NCBI GenBank assembly: GCA_049965515.1
Contig: JBMFWG010000029.1
Coordinates: 1 to 23,129, forward strand
DNA: 23,129 nucleotides
Origin: UBA4572 sp049965515
GTDB taxonomy: Bacteria; Nitrospirota; Leptospirillia; Leptospirillales; Leptospirillaceae
Direction of reading: 5' to 3'
A program made the translations under genes and the position numbers. The first letter of the stretch is position 1; each line of letters opens with the position of its first letter. Below are positions 14,968-22,672 of the stretch, piece after piece. Below the pieces are notes generated by a model. The model saw nothing but the letters and a program-made list of their open reading frames with translations. It did not search any database and had not been told where the DNA came from.

Positions 14968-15687
14968 GTGAAAGAGAGCACTTCGGACCCCCAATTTCGC
15001 CCCGCCCCTCTGATTTTTGAAGAAGGCTGGTACCGCCTCCCCCCCGACTTGGGGCAGCCGCTTCTTTACATCGTGTCCGCTCCCTCGGGAGCCGGAAAGA
15101 CGAGCCTCTGCCGCCGGGTCTCCTCGCTCGTGAGCTGGATCACCTACTCCATTTCCTATACGACCCGGGAGCCCCGCCCCGGAGAGGTGGATGGCGTCGA
15201 CTATTTCTTTGTCACTCCCCGGGTCTTCCAGGAGATGCAGGAGCGGGGAGACTTTCTTGAGACCGCGGAGGTCTATGGAAATCGTTACGGCACGGCGCGC
15301 TCTCAAATCGATGCCTCCTTTGCCAAGGGCAAGGACGTTCTTGTCGACATCGACATTCAAGGGGCACGGACGATGAGGGCCAGCGACATTCCGAGCATTT
15401 CCGTCTACATCCTCCCTCCGTCCTATGACGTTCTCCGACAGCGGCTCTCGTCCCGTGCCCAGGACTCGGAGGCGACGATCAGAAAACGACTCGAACGCGC
15501 AAAAAATGAAATTGTCAGCTATAATGAGTATGATTATCTTCTCATCAACCGGGAATTCGACCGGACCGCGCAGGACCTCCTCGCCATCATCCGGGCGGAG
15601 CACTACAGAAAGGCGGGCCTTCTGCGCTTTATGGAAGAGGTGTTTCTCAAGGAGTTTTCCGGAGATCCCCCGCCGCCGCACTCCTGA
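14968..15687 (+). CDS. gmk: Guanylate kinase, 239 aa
   Basis: This enzyme phosphorylates GMP to GDP with ATP. The P-loop is APSGAGKT (residues 38-45). The GMP-binding part is SYTTREPRPGEVDGVDY (63-79), with YGNRYGT (103-109) and DIDIQGA (127-133), followed by the lid RKRLERA. The start is GTG 14968 with AAGGA seven bases ahead. This gives about 30 residues before the kinase core that E. coli Gmk lacks. No internal start with a better ribosome site is seen, so the extension is probably real. Confidence 0.95.
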   Translation: MKESTSDPQFRPAPLIFEEGWYRLPPDLGQPLLYIVSAPSGAGKTSLCRRVSSLVSWITYSISYTTREPRPGEVDGVDYFFVTPRVFQEMQERGDFLETAEVYGNRYGTARSQIDASFAKGKDVLVDIDIQGARTMRASDIPSISVYILPPSYDVLRQRLSSRAQDSEATIRKRLERAKNEIVSYNEYDYLLINREFDRTAQDLLAIIRAEHYRKAGLLRFMEEVFLKEFSGDPPPPHS

Positions 15688-15731
15688 CCGGTGCCAAAAA
15701 GGGAACGACAGAGCCCTATCCCACTCAAGGT

Positions 15732-15749
15732 GGCAGAGTCAACTCTGCC
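15732..15749 (+). other. Stable hairpin in the gmk-rpoZ gap
   Basis: GGCAGAG and CTCTGCC form a perfect 7-bp stem with a TCAA tetraloop, 19 nt before the rpoZ ATG. The following bases are CAAAAG, not a T-run, so it is unlikely to end transcription. It could be an RNA-processing or stability element that separates rpoZ expression from gmk. Confidence 0.55.
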
Positions 15750-15768
15750 CAAAAGTAAGAGGAGTCCC

Positions 15769-16164
15769 ATGAACGATATCGTTTCACAACCGATCGACTA
15801 TGCCGATGATGTCATCGACAGCCGGTACCGACTTGTCATTGCGGCCGCCAAGCGCACCCGCCAGATCATGGAAGGGCATCCTCCCGTGGGCGACTGGCCC
15901 TACCACAAGGAGACCACCATCGGTCTCGCCGAGATCCTGTCGAAGTCCGTGCCGATCATCATGGGTCCGGCTGCGGTCGTTGCCGAGCAGAAGCACAAGG
16001 AAGCCCTCCGTGCCGCGCGCCGTCAGCATGAAGAGGCGCTGGCCCCCTCCCGAGGATATGCCCGGGAGTCGGCCGAAGCAATTCAGGCTGACGTCTCCGT
16101 CTACCAGGAAGATCCCGAGCACTCTGCACCGGAAGAGAGCGACGATCTCGACGGGGATCTCTGA
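15769..16164 (+). CDS. rpoZ: RNA polymerase omega subunit, 131 aa
   Basis: The core omega signature is present at residues 17-60: DSRYRLVIAAAKRTRQIMEG, then KETTIGLAEI, equal to 'NRFdLVlvAa.RAr.l' and 'K.t..AlrEi' in other bacteria. Omega helps assembly of the beta' subunit. It is longer than the usual 70-90 residues, with a helical, charged middle and an acidic tail (PEESDDLDGDL). The ATG at 15769 follows AGAGGAG, and the position between gmk and coaBC confirms the call. Confidence 0.93.
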   Translation: MNDIVSQPIDYADDVIDSRYRLVIAAAKRTRQIMEGHPPVGDWPYHKETTIGLAEILSKSVPIIMGPAAVVAEQKHKEALRAARRQHEEALAPSRGYARESAEAIQADVSVYQEDPEHSAPEESDDLDGDL

Positions 16165-16168
16165 TCCC

Positions 16169-17416
16169 TTGAAAGGCTCCTCTCCCTCCCTCCTTCTCGG
16201 CGTGACGGGGAGTATTGCCGCTTACAAATCCCTCGACCTGATCCGGCGACTCAGAGAGGAAGGAGTGACAGTTCGTGTGGTGGCCACGGACAACGCCCGT
16301 CACTTTTTTCCCTTCCTTTCTGCAGAGGTCTTTTCGGACCACAAGGTTGAAACCGATCTCTTTTCGGAAGGAGAGGGCACCGGACGAATCCGTCACCTCG
16401 CCCTTCTTGATTCTGCCGACATTCTCCTGATTGCTCCCGCCTCAGCCAACTTTATCGCCCGCCTCTCTTTGGGAATTGCCGACGATCTCCTGTCGACACT
16501 TGCCCTCTCGGCACAGATTCCGATTCTTGTCGCTCCGGCCATGGAGGAAGCCATGTATCTCCATCCGGCAACCGAAGAGCATCGAGGGCGCCTTGAGCGC
16601 CGGGGTGTAATCGAGATCGCCCCCGAGGAGGGCTCCCTCGCCTCCGGGCGCTCCGGACAGGGCCGGATGGCCTCGGTCGACCGGATTCTCGATGTCGTCC
16701 GCCGACACCTTCCCTCAGGACAGACCCCTTCCCGCGCTCCTCTTTCAGGACTTCATGTTCTGGTCAGCTCCGGGCCCACTTACGAACCTCTCGACCCGGT
16801 TCGATTCATCGGAAACAGATCCTCCGGTCTGATGGGGATGGCTCTTGTTCGTGCCGCCCGGGAGCTTGGGGCCCGTGTCACGCTGGTGACGGGCCCTACC
16901 GCCCTCTCCGCTCCTCCGGATGTTGAGGTCCACGCCGTCGAAACGGCCCAGGAGATGAAGGAGAGTCTGGAAAAACTCTTTCCTGTCTGTGACATCCTGG
17001 TGATGGCTGCCGCGGTCTCCGACTATCGCCCGGCAGAGGCTCTGACGGAAAAGCGAAAAAAGAACGGGCGAGGCTGGAGCCTTGAACTTCAGGAAAATCC
17101 CGACATTCTGAAGGGGCTTGCGGCAAAGAGGCGGCCGGGACAGTGTTTGGTCGGATTTGCCGCTGAGTCCTCCCTCGACCGGGAGAAGCTACTGGAAAAA
17201 TGTCGGGCCAAGGGAGTAGACCTCCTGGTGGCCAACGATATCTCCAACCCGCTCACCGGTTTTGGCTCATCAGAAAACGAGGCGCTCCTCTTGACGCCAA
17301 AGGGAGATTGCCGTCCTGTCTCAAGGCGCTCTAAGGACGCGCTGGCCCGAGTAATCTTCGAGAACCTTCCCTTCCGCGCCTCCTCCCCGAACACCTTGGC
17401 CCAAGAGGGGGAGTAG
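16169..17416 (+). CDS. coaBC: Bifunctional phosphopantothenoylcysteine decarboxylase/synthetase, altered decarboxylase site, 415 aa
   Basis: CoaBC joins cysteine to phosphopantothenate (CoaB, C-terminal half) and decarboxylates the product (CoaC, N-terminal flavoprotein half) in CoA synthesis. The start is a TTG at 16169, four bases behind the rpoZ stop; no better start precedes the essential GVTGSIAAYK (11-20), and GGGGA is 11 bases ahead. The catalytic His76 is kept (IRHLALLD). However, the PAMN motif reads PAMEE (Glu126 where E. coli has Asn125), and the LACG clamp reads LASGRSGQGRM (Ser159 where E. coli has Cys158). CoaB looks intact: SSGPTYEPLDPVRFIGNRSS (200-219), then a KRKK and LQENPDIL stretch, and VGFAAES. 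So synthetase activity is well supported, but decarboxylase activity is doubtful. Confidence 0.92.
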   Translation: MKGSSPSLLLGVTGSIAAYKSLDLIRRLREEGVTVRVVATDNARHFFPFLSAEVFSDHKVETDLFSEGEGTGRIRHLALLDSADILLIAPASANFIARLSLGIADDLLSTLALSAQIPILVAPAMEEAMYLHPATEEHRGRLERRGVIEIAPEEGSLASGRSGQGRMASVDRILDVVRRHLPSGQTPSRAPLSGLHVLVSSGPTYEPLDPVRFIGNRSSGLMGMALVRAARELGARVTLVTGPTALSAPPDVEVHAVETAQEMKESLEKLFPVCDILVMAAAVSDYRPAEALTEKRKKNGRGWSLELQENPDILKGLAAKRRPGQCLVGFAAESSLDREKLLEKCRAKGVDLLVANDISNPLTGFGSSENEALLLTPKGDCRPVSRRSKDALARVIFENLPFRASSPNTLAQEGE

Positions 17417-17488
17417 ACCCGTTATTTGGACGGACAAGTGGCAAGGGCGTCATAACACCTTATAAAGACAGGCGTTTTAGAGATTTTC

Positions 17489-17517
17489 TTGCAATTGTCT
17501 CCCATCATTGCTAGGAT
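17489..17517 (+). promoter_or_regulatory. Promoter of the TPR-aroQ-efp-accBC-thiE operon
   Basis: TTGCAA (17489-17494) and TAGGAT (17512-17517) are 17 bp apart, in the only sizeable gap (179 bp) of the plus-strand gene row. Transcription would start near 17524. The leader can form a GCCGAT/ATCGGC stem (17522-17527 with 17547-17552) over a 19-nt loop. Confidence 0.6.
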
Positions 17518-17595
17518 ACACGCCGATCGACTCGCGGCAGAACTCAATCGGCACCTCCTTCGGGTGGACACCTTATCCTTCACGGCGGGAAACTT

Positions 17596-19035
17596 ATGAA
17601 TCCTGAAGAACTGAAGGTTCTGGAAGAGCGGATAACGGCCAATCCCAAAAGCCGCTCCTTCCTTCAGCTAGCCGAGGCCTATATTGAGGCCGGTCGGAAA
17701 AAAGAGGCTCTCGAGCTTCTGAAGAACGGGGAAGAATACTATCCGTACTATCTTGCGGCCCGGATTACCTACGGGAAACTCTTGCGGGAAGAAGGCGAAA
17801 CCGACCGATCGATCGAGCAGTTTGAGTTTGTCAACCGGACAATCCCTGACAATCTGATCGCCCTCAAGAACCTCGCTTCGCTTTATTTTGAAAAGTCGAG
17901 ACTTCCGGAAGCCAAGGCCATGGCCACCTCTGCGTTGGCCCTTTCTCCCGGAGATCCCGAAATGACGGAGATCATCGAGAAGGTCGATGCGGCCTTGGGG
18001 GCTTCAGCCCCTCCCTCCGCCCCCTCAACTCCGCCTCAACCCGAACCTGCGCCGCATGAAGAGATGGCGGAGCCCCTGCCACTTGAGCCGGAATCTGAAC
18101 CGGAGCCGGAACCCACCACAGAAGCTCCCTCCTCTCCGGCCCCGGAGGAGACGATCGTCGAGATGCCGCACGAGCTCTTCGAAGCGGTAGCGGAGAAAAC
18201 GGACTCCAAAGAGCCCAAACAGGAAGCCCCGATGCCACCCTCGGGGTCGGAATTGCCTCAGACGGAAACAATGGGAGACCTTCTTGTCAATCAGGGGCAT
18301 ATTGAAGAGGCCCTGTCCGTCTATGAGGCGGTCCTGGCCAAGGACCCCGACAACAAAACGGTCCCGGAAAAGCTCAATTCCGTGCGGACCATGTTGCGCC
18401 TGATCCCACCGGCCGGGTCGACTCCGTCTCCTGCAGAGCCTCCTATTCCCGAGCCCGTGGAAGAGATTTCGGCAGAGCCTCAGGAGGATTCTCGTCCTGA
18501 ACCTTCTCCTGCCCCCGAACCCGAGCCGGAACCCCGCCCGGAGCCACCGGCTGAAGAGGCTCCGGCCCCTAGTCCCGAGCCCGAAATGGAGGAACAAGAG
18601 TCGGAGATCGAACTACCCTCTCCCCCTGCTCCCGCTTCGGAACCAAAAGCATCCTCCCCTCCACTGTCCCTTCCCGAAGGGGTTGCCGGGAAGATCGTGG
18701 AGGCTGTCCAGAGAAGGATGGGACGAGCCTTTACCGGCTATGTCCGCGCCTCCCTCGACGGTCTGTCGGTCGAGACCTCCGACTCCGGGCTATGGGGAGA
18801 CATCCTTGCGGCCGAAGGGGTCGAGATTGTTCGGGCGGTCTCGGACATGACCCGGATGCTCGGGTGGGGAGGCCTTCAGGGAACGGTCGTCTGGATGGAC
18901 CGGGCCACGCTTTACGGAGTGCCTCTCGGCGAGAACGAAGCTTTGTTTCTGGCATTGAAGCCGGGAGCCAACATCGGTCTTTGTCGCCTGCTTGTGCTCA
19001 GGACGATCGAAGAGGCCACGCAGGGCCAGGAATGA
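17596..19035 (+). CDS. TPR protein with two Pro/Glu-rich linkers and a C-terminal roadblock-like domain, 479 aa
   Basis: Residues 1-130 are about three tetratricopeptide repeats (for example FLQLAEAYIEAGRKKEALEL; LASLYFEKSRLPEAKAMATS). Residues 135-220 are a Pro/Glu-rich linker. One further TPR follows (MGDLLVNQGHIEEALSVYEA, 226-245), then a second linker with PEPEPE runs (270-355). Residues 360-470 look like a Roadblock/LC7 domain (FTGYVRASLDGLSVETSD; LAAEGVEIVRAVSDMTRMLG; TLYGVPLGENEALFLALKP). There is no signal peptide. Roadblock domains dimerise and often regulate small Ras-like GTPases of the MglA type; none is encoded here. It is a scaffold-like protein of unknown role and the first gene of the aroQ-efp-accBC operon. 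The stop is one base before the aroQ ATG. Confidence 0.8.
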   Translation: MNPEELKVLEERITANPKSRSFLQLAEAYIEAGRKKEALELLKNGEEYYPYYLAARITYGKLLREEGETDRSIEQFEFVNRTIPDNLIALKNLASLYFEKSRLPEAKAMATSALALSPGDPEMTEIIEKVDAALGASAPPSAPSTPPQPEPAPHEEMAEPLPLEPESEPEPEPTTEAPSSPAPEETIVEMPHELFEAVAEKTDSKEPKQEAPMPPSGSELPQTETMGDLLVNQGHIEEALSVYEAVLAKDPDNKTVPEKLNSVRTMLRLIPPAGSTPSPAEPPIPEPVEEISAEPQEDSRPEPSPAPEPEPEPRPEPPAEEAPAPSPEPEMEEQESEIELPSPPAPASEPKASSPPLSLPEGVAGKIVEAVQRRMGRAFTGYVRASLDGLSVETSDSGLWGDILAAEGVEIVRAVSDMTRMLGWGGLQGTVVWMDRATLYGVPLGENEALFLALKPGANIGLCRLLVLRTIEEATQGQE

Positions 19036-19036
19036 C

Positions 19037-19501
19037 ATGTTCAAGATTTTGATTCTTCAGGGGCCGAACCTGAATCGCCTGGGAAAGAGAGAGCCCGGGC
19101 ATTATGGGACCCGGACGCTTGCCGAGATCCATCAGGAGATCGAGGCTCTTGGAAAGAGTGAAGGCTTTCTTCCTCTCTTTTTCCAGTCGAACCATGAAGG
19201 GGCTCTGGTCGACAGGATCCATGCCGCAGGAGAGGACGGAACCCACGGGGCGGTCGCCAATCTCGGGGCCTTTACCCACACCAGCATCGCCATACGCGAT
19301 GCCTTTCTTTCCGTGGAGCTTCCCTTCGTCGAGGTTCACCTCTCCAATGTCTTTCGCCGTGAACCCTTCCGGGCGACAAGCCTCGTCTCCGACATTGCCG
19401 TTGGCACCATCGGGGGTCTCGGCCCTGTCGTCTATCGACTCGGCCTCCTGGGCCTTCTTGATGTTCTTCAAGGAAGATCCCCCGGGGCGCCGCGCACATA
19501 A
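19037..19501 (+). CDS. aroQ: Type II 3-dehydroquinate dehydratase, 154 aa
   Basis: This is the third step of the shikimate pathway, removing water from 3-dehydroquinate. Signatures are GPNLNRLGKREP (9-20), the catalytic Tyr23 in HYG, QSNHEG (50-55), NLGAFTHTS (75-83, with the usual Asn and His) and EVHLSNVFRREPFR (99-112) with His101. The usual NPGA is NLGA here, a mild change. The ATG at 19037 lies one base behind the previous stop, with AGGA five bases ahead. Length is typical for the dodecameric type II enzyme. Confidence 0.95.
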   Translation: MFKILILQGPNLNRLGKREPGHYGTRTLAEIHQEIEALGKSEGFLPLFFQSNHEGALVDRIHAAGEDGTHGAVANLGAFTHTSIAIRDAFLSVELPFVEVHLSNVFRREPFRATSLVSDIAVGTIGGLGPVVYRLGLLGLLDVLQGRSPGAPRT

Positions 19502-19508
19502 ACTTTTC

Positions 19509-19525
19509 CTCCGGCCCGTCCGGAG
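19509..19525 (+). other. Small hairpin between aroQ and efp
   Basis: CTCCGG (19509-19514) pairs with CCGGAG (19520-19525) over a 5-nt loop, a few bases before the AAGGAG of efp. There is no T-run behind it. It may tune efp translation; equally it may be chance in G+C-rich DNA. Confidence 0.3.
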
Positions 19526-19541
19526 ATATCAAGGAGCATGA

Positions 19542-20117
19542 ATGGCCGTTATCGTCACCAGTGACTTTCGTGGTGGAGCAAGACTTGAAGTGGATGGAGA
19601 GCCCTATTTCATCGTCGAGTTTCAGCATGTCAAACCCGGGAAAGGCGGAGCCTTCGTCCGAACGAAGCTCAAGAACATGAAGACGGGTCTTGTCATCGAG
19701 AGAACCTTCCGTTCGGGGGAAAAGTTCGATGTTCCCGACGTGGAAGAGAAGACGATGCAGTTCCTCTATGCCCAGGGCGAAGACTACTACTTCATGGATA
19801 ACGAGTCCTACGAACAGATCACCCTGACGAAAAAGGATCTCGGAGACCGCGTTCTTTTCCTGAAGGAGCAGATGCCGGTCAACATTCTCTTCTACAAGGA
19901 GAAGCCCATCACCATCGACCTGCCGACCTTCGTGGACCTGACCATCGTCGAGACCGATCCGGCCCGGAAGGGAGATACCGCATCCGGAGGGTCGAAGCCG
20001 GCCAAGGTCGAGACCGGGGCCACAGTCAAGGTTCCCTTCCATCTTCAGGAGGGCGACGTAATCAAGGTCGACACCCGCACATCGGAGTATATCGAACGGG
20101 TCCGTTCCGGAAGCTGA
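19542..20117 (+). CDS. efp: Translation elongation factor P, 191 aa
   Basis: EF-P rescues ribosomes stalled at consecutive prolines. All three OB-like domains are present. The modified loop reads HVKPGKGGAFVRTK, with Lys34 at the tip, so a lysine-type modification (EpmA-like) rather than arginine rhamnosylation is expected. YIERV near the C-terminus is the usual end. The ATG at 19542 follows AAGGAG by five bases. The Pro-rich TPR/roadblock protein at the head of this operon would itself need EF-P. The aroQ-efp-accB-accC order is common. Confidence 0.97.
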   Translation: MAVIVTSDFRGGARLEVDGEPYFIVEFQHVKPGKGGAFVRTKLKNMKTGLVIERTFRSGEKFDVPDVEEKTMQFLYAQGEDYYFMDNESYEQITLTKKDLGDRVLFLKEQMPVNILFYKEKPITIDLPTFVDLTIVETDPARKGDTASGGSKPAKVETGATVKVPFHLQEGDVIKVDTRTSEYIERVRSGS

Positions 20118-20146
20118 CCCCCCACGAACCCGGAGGACATCTTTTC

Positions 20147-20617
20147 ATGACAAACGAGGATATCAAGGAGATCCTGGGTCTCGTCCGGGAGCATAACCTC
20201 CTCTCCTTCGAATTCGAGCGGGACGGGGCCCGGATCAAGATCGCCCGATCTCCCCTGTCGCCGGGAACCCTCAGGATCTCCCAGGACGGAGAGGCGCTGC
20301 TCCCCTCTCAGACGGGACCAGACACTGCGCCTTCCACCGTGCCGGTGGCCCGTTCGGAGAGGGTCCGGGTCATCACCTCCCCCATCGTCGGAACCTTCTA
20401 TCGCTCCTCCTCGCCGGATGCAGCGCCCTATGTTGAGGTGGGAAGCCCGGTAACCAAGGGACAGATCCTCTGCATCATCGAGGCCATGAAGCTGATGAAC
20501 GAAATCGAATCGGAGATTGACGGAACTGTCCGGGCCTTCCTCGTGGAAAATGGCCAGCCCGTGGAATACGGCGCTCCTCTCATCGAGATCGACCTGAAGG
20601 CCGAAGAGACAGCCTGA
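20147..20617 (+). CDS. accB: Biotin carboxyl carrier protein of acetyl-CoA carboxylase, 156 aa
   Basis: The N-terminal helix region (MTNEDIKEILGLVREHNLLS) is followed by a flexible Pro/Ser/Thr linker (residues 36-68) and the biotinyl domain (75-150). The biotin-accepting Lys115 sits in EAMKLMNE, and the thumb region SPIVGTFYRSSSPDAAPYVE is typical of AccB of acetyl-CoA carboxylase. GGAGG lies about nine bases before the ATG. Its stop overlaps the accC start by one base (TGATG), so the two are translationally coupled. Confidence 0.96.
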   Translation: MTNEDIKEILGLVREHNLLSFEFERDGARIKIARSPLSPGTLRISQDGEALLPSQTGPDTAPSTVPVARSERVRVITSPIVGTFYRSSSPDAAPYVEVGSPVTKGQILCIIEAMKLMNEIESEIDGTVRAFLVENGQPVEYGAPLIEIDLKAEETA

Positions 20618-22020
20618 TGTCCTCCCCCTCGAAACGATCCTTCAAAAAGGTCCTGATCGCCAACCGCGGGGAGATCGCCGTCCGGGTCATTCGTGCCTGT
20701 CGGGATCTTGGACTTTCCACGGTGGCGATCTACTCGACAGCCGACAAAAATGCCCTTCACGTTCAGATGGCCGATGAAGCCGTCTGCGTGGGGCCGCCCG
20801 AGGGGCATGGCAGCTACCGGAATATCCCCAACATCATCAGTGCGGCCGAGATCTCCCAGGCGGAGGCCATCCATCCGGGGTACGGTTTTCTCTCGGAAAA
20901 TGCCCACTTCGCTGAAATCTGCCACGCGGCGGGCATCACCTTTATCGGCCCCTCCCCGGAGACGATCTCCCTCATGGGAGACAAGGCCCGGGCCAAGGCG
21001 CTCATGAGGGAGGCCGGAGTTCCGGTCGTTCCCGGGAGCATCGGGACCATCGCCACCGAATCCGAGGGGCTCGATGTTGCCTCCGAAATCGGCTATCCCC
21101 TCATCATCAAGGCCTCGGGCGGCGGCGGTGGGAGGGGAATGCGGATCGTGACCAGCCCCGACGAATTTTCGAATGCCTTCCAGACTGCCCAGACGGAAGC
21201 ACTCCAGGCCTTCGGCAACAAGGAAGTCTATATCGAGCGATTTTTCGTCAATCCTCGCCATGTCGAGATCCAGGTGCTCGGGGACTCCGATGGGACGATT
21301 TACACCTTAGGCGAGCGAGACTGCTCGATTCAGCGTCGCCACCAGAAGCTTCTCGAGGAGGCTCCCTCCCCCTTCATTACCGCCGCACTGCGGTCCGCCA
21401 TGAGTCAGGCGGCCATCGCCGCCTCGAAGGCCGCAGACTACGTCAATGCCGGAACGGTGGAGTTCCTCGTCGATCCGGAAGAGCGCTTCTTCTTTATCGA
21501 GATGAACACCCGCATCCAGGTGGAGCATCCTGTCAGCGAGTCGATTTTCCGCTATGACCTCGTCAAGTCCCAGCTTTTGATCGCTCTGGGCGAGCCCATT
21601 GCCTCTCCGCCGGCCAAGCCCGAAGGCCATGCCATCGAATGCCGGATCAACGCCGAGGACCCCTGGACCTTTGTCCCCTCCCCGGGAACAATCACCCGAC
21701 TCCTCCTTCCCGGAGGACCGGGAATCCGGGTCGATACCGCGGCCTATCAGGGAGCGGTCATCCCTCCTCACTACGATAGCCTCGTGGCCAAGGTCATCGC
21801 CACCGGAAAAAACCGTGACGAGGCGATTGCCCGGATGATCCGGGCCCTGCGGGAGATGAAGGTAGAGGGAATCAAGACGACGATCCCCTTCCATCTTGAG
21901 GTTCTTGCCGATCCCACCTTCCGATCCGGCCGCTATTCGACCTCCTTCGTCGAGCACTTCATGGAGCGCCGGGAGGCCCTCCCGAAAAATCCGTCGAAGG
22001 ATCCGGAAGCGGGGGACTGA
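20617..22020 (+). CDS. accC: Biotin carboxylase of acetyl-CoA carboxylase, 467 aa
   Basis: AccC carboxylates the biotin on AccB using ATP and bicarbonate, the first step of fatty acid synthesis. The N-terminal domain is KVLIANRGEIAVRVIRACRD (11-30). The ATP-grasp glycine loop is KASGGGGGRGM (165-175), and the catalytic block is EMNTRIQVEHPV (295-306). A full C-terminal domain follows (ECRINAEDP, PHYDSLVAKVI). The carboxyltransferase subunits accA and accD are not in the window. Confidence 0.97.
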   Translation: MSSPSKRSFKKVLIANRGEIAVRVIRACRDLGLSTVAIYSTADKNALHVQMADEAVCVGPPEGHGSYRNIPNIISAAEISQAEAIHPGYGFLSENAHFAEICHAAGITFIGPSPETISLMGDKARAKALMREAGVPVVPGSIGTIATESEGLDVASEIGYPLIIKASGGGGGRGMRIVTSPDEFSNAFQTAQTEALQAFGNKEVYIERFFVNPRHVEIQVLGDSDGTIYTLGERDCSIQRRHQKLLEEAPSPFITAALRSAMSQAAIAASKAADYVNAGTVEFLVDPEERFFFIEMNTRIQVEHPVSESIFRYDLVKSQLLIALGEPIASPPAKPEGHAIECRINAEDPWTFVPSPGTITRLLLPGGPGIRVDTAAYQGAVIPPHYDSLVAKVIATGKNRDEAIARMIRALREMKVEGIKTTIPFHLEVLADPTFRSGRYSTSFVEHFMERREALPKNPSKDPEAGD

Positions 22021-22027
22021 TCCTCCC

Positions 22028-22672
22028 ATGAACCGCCCCTTCCCCCCGCTTCTTTATCTGGCCGGAACCCAGGACTTCGACTCCATCGATGCTTTTGAGC
22101 GTCATCTCCGTACCCTTCTCGATGCCGGCCTTCCGTGGTTCCAGCTCCGGGACAAGCGCCTTGATGACCGATCTCTTGCTCTCCTGGCCGATCGGGTCCG
22201 TCTTTGGACAAGAGAGAGCGGCACCCTCTTCACCCTCAACGACCGTCCGGATATCGCACTTCTCTGCGAGGCGGATGGGGTCCATCTGGGTCAGGAGGAT
22301 CTGTCGGCTCTCGAGGAAGGACGTTCTCGGGAAGAAAGAAAAAGAATGTCGATGCACCTGGGAATTTCAACTCACAACAAGAACGAGGTTTTGAGAGCCC
22401 TGACGCATCATCCTGACTACCTGGGGGTGGGACCGATTTTCTCGACAACGACAAAGGAGACGGGGGTCAGCCCCCGAGGAGTGGCCGCCATCACTGAGAC
22501 ACGGGAGCTGACGACTCTCCCGTTGGTGGCGATAGGGGGGATTACCCTGGAGAATGGGGCCGCTCTTTTGGCCGAAGGGGCCCGGACACTCGCCGTGAGC
22601 TCCCTTCTGACTCAAGGCACTGCCCCGGAGAAGATTTTAAAGGCGATTCTTGTGGTTAAAACAAATGACTAA
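22028..22672 (+). CDS. thiE: Thiamine-phosphate synthase, 214 aa
   Basis: ThiE joins the pyrimidine and thiazole halves of thiamine. Signatures are FQLRDK (the pyrophosphate/pyrimidine site), NDRPDIALLCEADGVHLGQEDL, GISTHN, DYLGVGPIFSTTTK and VAIGGIT with a terminal VSSLL phosphate-binding strand. The ATG at 22028 is seven bases behind accC; the ribosome site is weak, so coupling to accC translation is likely. Some ThiE and TenI (regulatory) proteins look alike; the conserved QLRDK and PIFSTTTK favour a true enzyme. No TPP riboswitch lies ahead of it. Confidence 0.88.
   Translation: MNRPFPPLLYLAGTQDFDSIDAFERHLRTLLDAGLPWFQLRDKRLDDRSLALLADRVRLWTRESGTLFTLNDRPDIALLCEADGVHLGQEDLSALEEGRSREERKRMSMHLGISTHNKNEVLRALTHHPDYLGVGPIFSTTTKETGVSPRGVAAITETRELTTLPLVAIGGITLENGAALLAEGARTLAVSSLLTQGTAPEKILKAILVVKTND

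Noticed and set aside
15800..16168. Upstream extension of coaBC through rpoZ
   Set aside because: It is an out-of-frame shadow of rpoZ; the CoaC fold starts only at about 16190.
22021..22027. Possible TPP riboswitch for thiE
   Set aside because: thiE lies seven bases behind accC inside an operon, leaving no space for a leader.
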